Origin: Voacanga thouarsii
Taxonomy: Eukaryota; Streptophyta; Magnoliopsida; Gentianales; Apocynaceae
Reading direction: 5' to 3'
Assembly (NCBI GenBank): GCA_026120185.1
Contig: JANUWF010002342.1
Span: 4,712,501 to 4,776,500 of the forward strand
Length of the DNA: 64,000 nucleotides
The notes under the pieces were generated by a model. It searched no databases and had not been told where the DNA came from. It worked only from the letters and a program-made list of their open reading frames with translations. Each line of letters opens with the position of its first letter. Within the stretch, counting starts at the first letter, position 1. The translations under genes and the position numbers were made by a program. Positions 59,190 through 64,000 of the stretch are shown here, piece by piece.

Positions 59190-61054
59190 ATTTATAATAA
59201 AATCTAATAGATTTTAACATATATTACTTGACAAAGTTAAAAACTAAATTTTACATACTTCTAGACTCATTTTGATTTTTTAAGATTTCTTTTTATTTAT
59301 TTTTATTGTGATCCTAAAGGTAATTGAAATAAAGAAAGAAAGTTTTTGTGAACGATTTCACATTTACTAAGTTTGAAATTGTGTAAAACTTAATTCTTTC
59401 TAATTTATTAGTTTTGTAGTTCTGTTGTTTCTTAGACACTAATAATCAAGTGAATTTTTTTTATTACAAAGACAGTCCTTTGACTGCATACAGAATCTGC
59501 AAGACAAAGTGTATGACGCGTACATATTGTGTCCTATGTGTCCTACAAAAACCCATTTAACTAATGCCCATACAAAGATGCTTTATCATATTGTGTTTTA
59601 AAATAATTATAAAAAATAATACTAACAATTGGAACTTAGGACGTATTTACCTTAGATGTCATTTGAAGATGCATTTGAGGATTGGGTTAAATGATTACTT
59701 TAAGTCCTAAAATAGGCCATTCTTATTTATCAAAAAAAAAAAAGAAAATTAGAATTTTTTCATTTCCAAGAGTTATAATCGAAAATTCAAGATTGTTCAA
59801 TTTGATGTACGAAAATTGCGTGACAAATTATAAATATTTTTTATAATTTTATAAATATTACACATGATTATATAAATATCACATGTAATTATATAAATAT
59901 CGTACATGATTTAATAAATAAATTTTAAAATGACCAAAACAACACCATTCATTCTACTAAAATTTATTTGACACGTTAATAATTTTATCATGAGATTCAT
60001 ATACCTTTTAATTTTGAACCATAAAACAGTTGCATAATTTTCCTACAGAAATTGAGCGGCGTCGAATTCCATAGTCGATGGATTTTGGCCAATCAGAAAT
60101 GGAACCGAAGAAGCCAAGAAGCTCCACGAAGTAAAATAAATAAATAATACAAGTTAGGTGCCCAAATCGACTAAGATACTTCATACAAATTTACCTCTTG
60201 CATCTGAGAAGAGATTTGTAATTGAAGGAAGAAACTTCTGAGACTCTTTTAGTAATTTAGCCTGAAATGGGATTCCTGTTTCCTAGAAATTGTTAATGTC
60301 GTGCTTCTTGTGTTAACGCGGAAGGCCCTTTGGATGATGTAACTAGTTTTTGTCACAATAACAACAAAAGTGGCACATACTCAGGCAGATCGGTTGCAAC
60401 TTCTATTTAACATTACCAAAGAAGGGGTTCTCAACGCTCTTAATTGTGTTTCATTTTATACCCCCTCCGTATTGTTGCCCAATTGTGTGAAAGATAGACT
60501 TTTCTCCGTCTCCACCCCCGCCCTTCCTTCTTTCTTTTTCAACTGAAAAAGAGCATATTATTTGACCATAAAAACTTGTCACCTGCCTCGATATTCTGAA
60601 ACCACAAAAAGTCTATCCCCCAATAACATTTTATTCAAGTATAAACATACCAATAAATTCTCATTAAAAAAAATAATATTGATTCTGTCAAATTTTAAAT
60701 ATTTATATTTTTATTATAAATTTTTATTTTTTTAAAGAAATATAAATATATTTTTAAAAAACTTTATAACTAGTATCATTCAATATAAATTTTATTAATT
60801 GAATAGTCTTGTCACTAATTTTTTAAATTAATAAATACATATTATATAGTCAAATATTAGAATATTAGTCGAACCAATTAGTTATTAAAAAAATATAACT
60901 GTTACCTCTCAACTACTAATAATTTTTTTATTTTTGTCACTTGGAACTTTCTAAAAATAAGCGTGAAGGATTATGTGGAAACATTGCATGGCAAAGGGCC
61001 TCTCCGCGTACACGAAACATTAACAATTTCTAGGAAACTAGAATCCTATTTGCC
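59190..61054 (+). repeat. Right copy of the tandem duplication, upstream region of the ankyrin gene
   Basis: Continues the unit begun at 48837-48858 across the Ty3 insertion and matches 46295-48836 in order. It lacks the MITE-bearing 1 kb but has an extra 290 bp (about 59785-60078). Its last part (60900-61054) is just upstream of the ankyrin gene, so this copy should carry that gene's promoter. I see no certain TATA box. Open frame 60963-61451 starts in this region and overlaps the first exon in another frame; if transcribed it would act as an upstream ORF. Confidence 0.75.
59785..60078. repeat. 290-bp insertion with 22-bp tandem repeats in the right copy only
   Basis: The left copy reads TCATAATCGATGGATTTTGG without a break, where the right copy has TTATAATCGA, 290 bases of AT-rich sequence, then GTCGATGGATTTTGG. 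Within it, ATATAAATAT followed by CACATG/TACATG-like words repeats three times at 59845-59915. No clear terminal repeats, so the origin is open. Confidence 0.6.
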
Positions 61055-61284
61055 ATTTCTACCTAAGTCACAAAAAAGTCAATATTTCTTCCACAGACTA
61101 CACATCTCTTCTTCGATGCAAAGCGGAAATTTCTATACAGAATGTCAGTTGACCCTGTGGACTTTGCTAGCATTATTTATCTGTTTTGCAATTTATTATC
61201 TCGATTCATCCAATTTGGCCACAAAAAAAAAAGAAAAAGAAAAGAAAAAACAGATCCTCTGCAAATTTAGCTTCCTTGGAGAAT

Positions 61285-63957
61285 ATGGAGAGGTCCAGAA
61301 AGATGGAGCTGGAGAGGACGCTTTCGATTCAATCATGCTTCCCAGAGAGGCATTCCAATCCAGACTTGCAAACTTCTATCGCGGAAGCAGAACAGAATTC
61401 CAAAGCAAGAAATTGTATTCCACACTGTGCTGTTTCAGTTCAGGTTTCTAGCCGTGAAAATGTGCCTGTTGCAGCAGAATCTGCCATGAACCATAATGAA
61501 ATGGACCATAGTCCTAATCCAGCTGCACATATACTACTACCAATGGCGCCATTGCTGGGAGAGGGTGAGTACAATCTTTTCCCATTACCAGTTATCTTTG
61601 TTTCTTGAAAATATACTCAATTCTTTCAAAAAGAAGCCACAGATAATGAAATCTATATGAACTCAGTCTCTGTTCTTGTCTTGGACATCACAGTGATTAG
61701 AATTTGATTTGTTGTGTAGTGTTTTCGTTTTTGGCAGGTCCTGAATCAGCCAACAATCTCACTCTTTATGTCCCCTTGTATAATGCTGCTCTTGAGGGTG
61801 ATTGGGAAAAGGCTAAAGAATTCATTGGTCAGCATCCAGAGTCGATTACTGCCAGGATCACAAAGGGCTGGGAAAGAGCTCTTCATATTGCAGCTGGGGC
61901 AAAACAAGTTCACTTTGTCGAAGAGTTGGTCAAATTGATGGAACCACAGGATTTGGCAGAGCCAAACAAGTATGGAAATACTGCTCTTTGCTTTGCAGCT
62001 GCATCTGGAATTACAAAAATTGCAGAAGTAATGGTGGCAAAGAACAATGAATTGCCTATGGTTAGGGGTTGTAAAGGAGTGACACCCCTTCACATGGCTG
62101 CTTTACTTGGTTATGGGGATATGTCTTGGTATCTTTATAAAGTGACTGAGGATAGCTCTCTAACTAAAGAGGACTATGTTGGCTTGCTTATTGCAACTAT
62201 TAGTTCTGATTTATATGGTAAGAAATAAGACACAATGAGCTTTTTAATTCTTGGTATGGTGCGATTTACTGAACCAGAACCTAATTAGCACTGCTGCTAT
62301 TCTCAACAGATATTGCTCTACGTATAATTCAGAAAAAGCCCGAGTTAGCACTTGAGCGAGATCCAAATGGAGAGTCAGCACTTCATGTATTAGCACGAAA
62401 GCCATCTGCTTTCTCCTGCAGAAAGAGTCTTGGAAAGTGGCAGAGATGCATTTGTCCTTGTAAGTCAGTTTATGCGTACCCTTATATGTGGATTTTTGTT
62501 TCCTACTTTTAAATGCCTCCGTAGGCATTCGAGTCATTATCTTTTCTAGACAAGATCTTTTAAACACTTCGAAATAGAACTTCTTGCACGGAACTGCAGT
62601 TTACGTATTAATTGAATAGGCTTCTTCAGCAAATGTTGCAGCAAAATAAGTAAAGGGCATTTCTGATAACTCTGTTTTTTCCCCGTCACCAAAACCTGAT
62701 TACCATCAACGGAAAGGTTTGATTTTGATAAAATTGCAGGGATCAAAGAATCTGCTGACAAGAAAATGATGCACTTGAAAGCACTCGAGTTGTTGAAATG
62801 CTTGTGGAAACAGGTTTTGCAGTTGGATGACTCAGAAATTGGGAAGTTTATTAGAAATCCATCCCGCCCTCTTTTTGTTGCTGCAGAGTGTGGAAACTAT
62901 GAGTTCATAGTTGAGCTACTACGGTCATATCCTGATCTTATCTGGAAAGTTAATGATCAAAGTCAGAGCTTTTTCCATATTGCAGTCATTCACAGGCAAG
63001 AAAAGATCTTCAAACTCATCTACCAATTTGGAGCCCTTAAAGACATGATCACATCGTACAAAAGTGCAGAGAATAGTAACATGTTGCACCTAGCAGCAAA
63101 ATTGGCTCCTTCAAACAGGTTAAACATTGTCTCTGGAGCTGCCCTCCAAATGCAGCGTGAATTATTATGGTTCAAGGTAACTCTCATATTCTTTCATTCT
63201 CCGATTTGGATTAGTCTTCTAGACAATACTTGATGCCACATAATTAATTGCTTGCTTGCATTTAGCGGGTTCATTTATGCTCATGGTAGAAATGTTGAGC
63301 CCTTTATCATTTTCCAATTGAAGTTTCTCTCAAGTCTGAAATTCCCTGGTTTCTTATGATCTTCGACAGGAGGTTGAAAAGAATGTACAATCTATGTACA
63401 GAGAAATGAGAGACTCAGAAGGACGAACACCGAGAATGTTATTCACCGAAGAACACAAGTCATTACTCACAGCAGGAGAAGGATGGATGAAGAACACTGC
63501 ATCCTCATGCATGCTTGTTGCCACACTAATAACAACAGTAATGTTTGCTGCCATCTTTACAGTGCCAGGAGGCAACAACAACAACACAGGCACTCCAATG
63601 TTTCTCAAAACCAAGCCATTCATAATCTTTACAATATCTGATGCGCTTGCCCTCTTCTCATCGGTGACTTCAATCTTGATGTTCTTGTCCATTCTCACAT
63701 CGCGATATGCAGAAGAAGATTTCTTGGAAATGTTGCCAAAGAGGTTGATCATTGGCCTAACAACATTATTTTTTTCTATAGCATCAATGCTTATTGCATT
63801 TACTGCAAGCTTTTCCATTGTGCTTGGGCATCAACTGGCTTGGATTATCATTCCAGTGGGACTTGCAGCTTCTATTCCAATAACATTATTTGCATTGTCT
63901 TACTTCCCCCTTGTAGCTGATATGATCCATTCTACTTATGGATCAGGGATTTTTTGA
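61285..63957 (+). CDS. Ankyrin-repeat protein with C-terminal PGG membrane domain (ACD6/ITN1-like)
   Basis: Five exons with standard GT-AG introns join in frame: 61285-61564, 61738-62217, 62310-62459, 62740-63176 and 63370-63957, giving 644 residues. Residues 1-93 (MERSRKMELERTLSIQSCF on) are a Ser/Asn-rich N-terminus. Residues about 100-430 hold ankyrin repeats (PLYNAALEGDWEKAKEFIG, ERALHIAAGAKQVHFVEELV, GNTALCFAAASGITKIAEVM, GVTPLHMAALLGYG, GESALHVLARKPS, RPLFVAAECGNYEFIVELLR, MLHLAAKLAP). Residues 478-625 form a PGG domain: W489, the PGG motif at 515-517, and four hydrophobic stretches (about 494-513, 533-558, 573-595 and 602-625), predicted membrane-spanning. The family acts at membranes in plant defence and salt/ABA responses; the role of this member is not known. 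The start is the first ATG in frame with exon 2. No stops or slips are seen, so it looks functional. Relatives often stand in tandem clusters, and the duplicated upstream region fits that. Confidence 0.9.
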
Positions 63958-64000
63958 AGAAGGGGAAATTTGTAATGCTTAGGGTTTAGTTAGCCAAATT
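63958..64000 (+). other. Start of the 3' UTR of the ankyrin gene
   Basis: The 43 bases after the TGA stop carry no further coding sequence. The window ends before a polyadenylation signal. Confidence 0.5.

Overview
This window looks like nuclear DNA of a flowering plant, probably a eudicot. It is AT-rich, has spliceosomal introns, and carries Ty3/gypsy and Ty1/copia LTR retrotransposons, a CACTA (En/Spm) DNA transposon and Stowaway-type MITEs. It holds one ordinary host gene that I can support, an ankyrin-repeat/PGG membrane protein at 61285-63957. Almost everything else is nested and decaying transposable elements. The species cannot be named from the sequence.

Layout, left to right. (1) 1-13744: a heavily decayed Ty3/gypsy element of the Tat type (gag-pol on +), with a decayed antisense ORF region (5760-6432 and 11617-13744) split by a non-autonomous Athila-like element (6433-11611). 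That element in turn carries a fragment of another LTR family (called B here). (2) 13745-23915: LTR fragments, a non-autonomous copia 5' end (15014-18347), and two partial B LTRs split by a 4.0 kb solo LTR (19034-23081). (3) 23916-27695: the 5' half of a copia element on the minus strand (LTR, PBS, gag, protease, start of the GAG-pre-integrase region). (4) 27696-42526: a CACTA transposon with both usual genes on the minus strand, a Transposase_24-type ORF and a TNP2 transposase. It is split by two solo LTRs with perfect 5-bp target duplications (31485-33238 and 38255-40174), and its right end is CACTACTAG. (5) 42527-46013: a small copia-like element with its own solo-LTR insertion (43411-44979). 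(6) 46278-61060: a tandem duplication of about 2.5 kb covering the upstream region of the ankyrin gene. Its right copy is split by a 10.3 kb Tat-type Ty3 element (48859-59189). (7) 61285-63957: the intact five-exon ankyrin/PGG gene.

The most distinctive content is the antisense gene inside the 48859-59189 element. It lies on the strand opposite gag-pol, between integrase and the 3' LTR. It encodes a plant-mobile-domain (PMD, aminotransferase-like) protein, a small intron, a proline-rich linker and a coiled coil. It is open except for three in-frame stops, each explicable by one C-to-T change. The decayed relative at the left of the window carries matching PMD-like sequence in the same antisense position, so the antisense gene appears to be a standing part of this retrotransposon family.

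All coordinates of TE domains, LTR ends and exons were worked out by reading the sequence. Family names are recognised from motifs, not from a database search.
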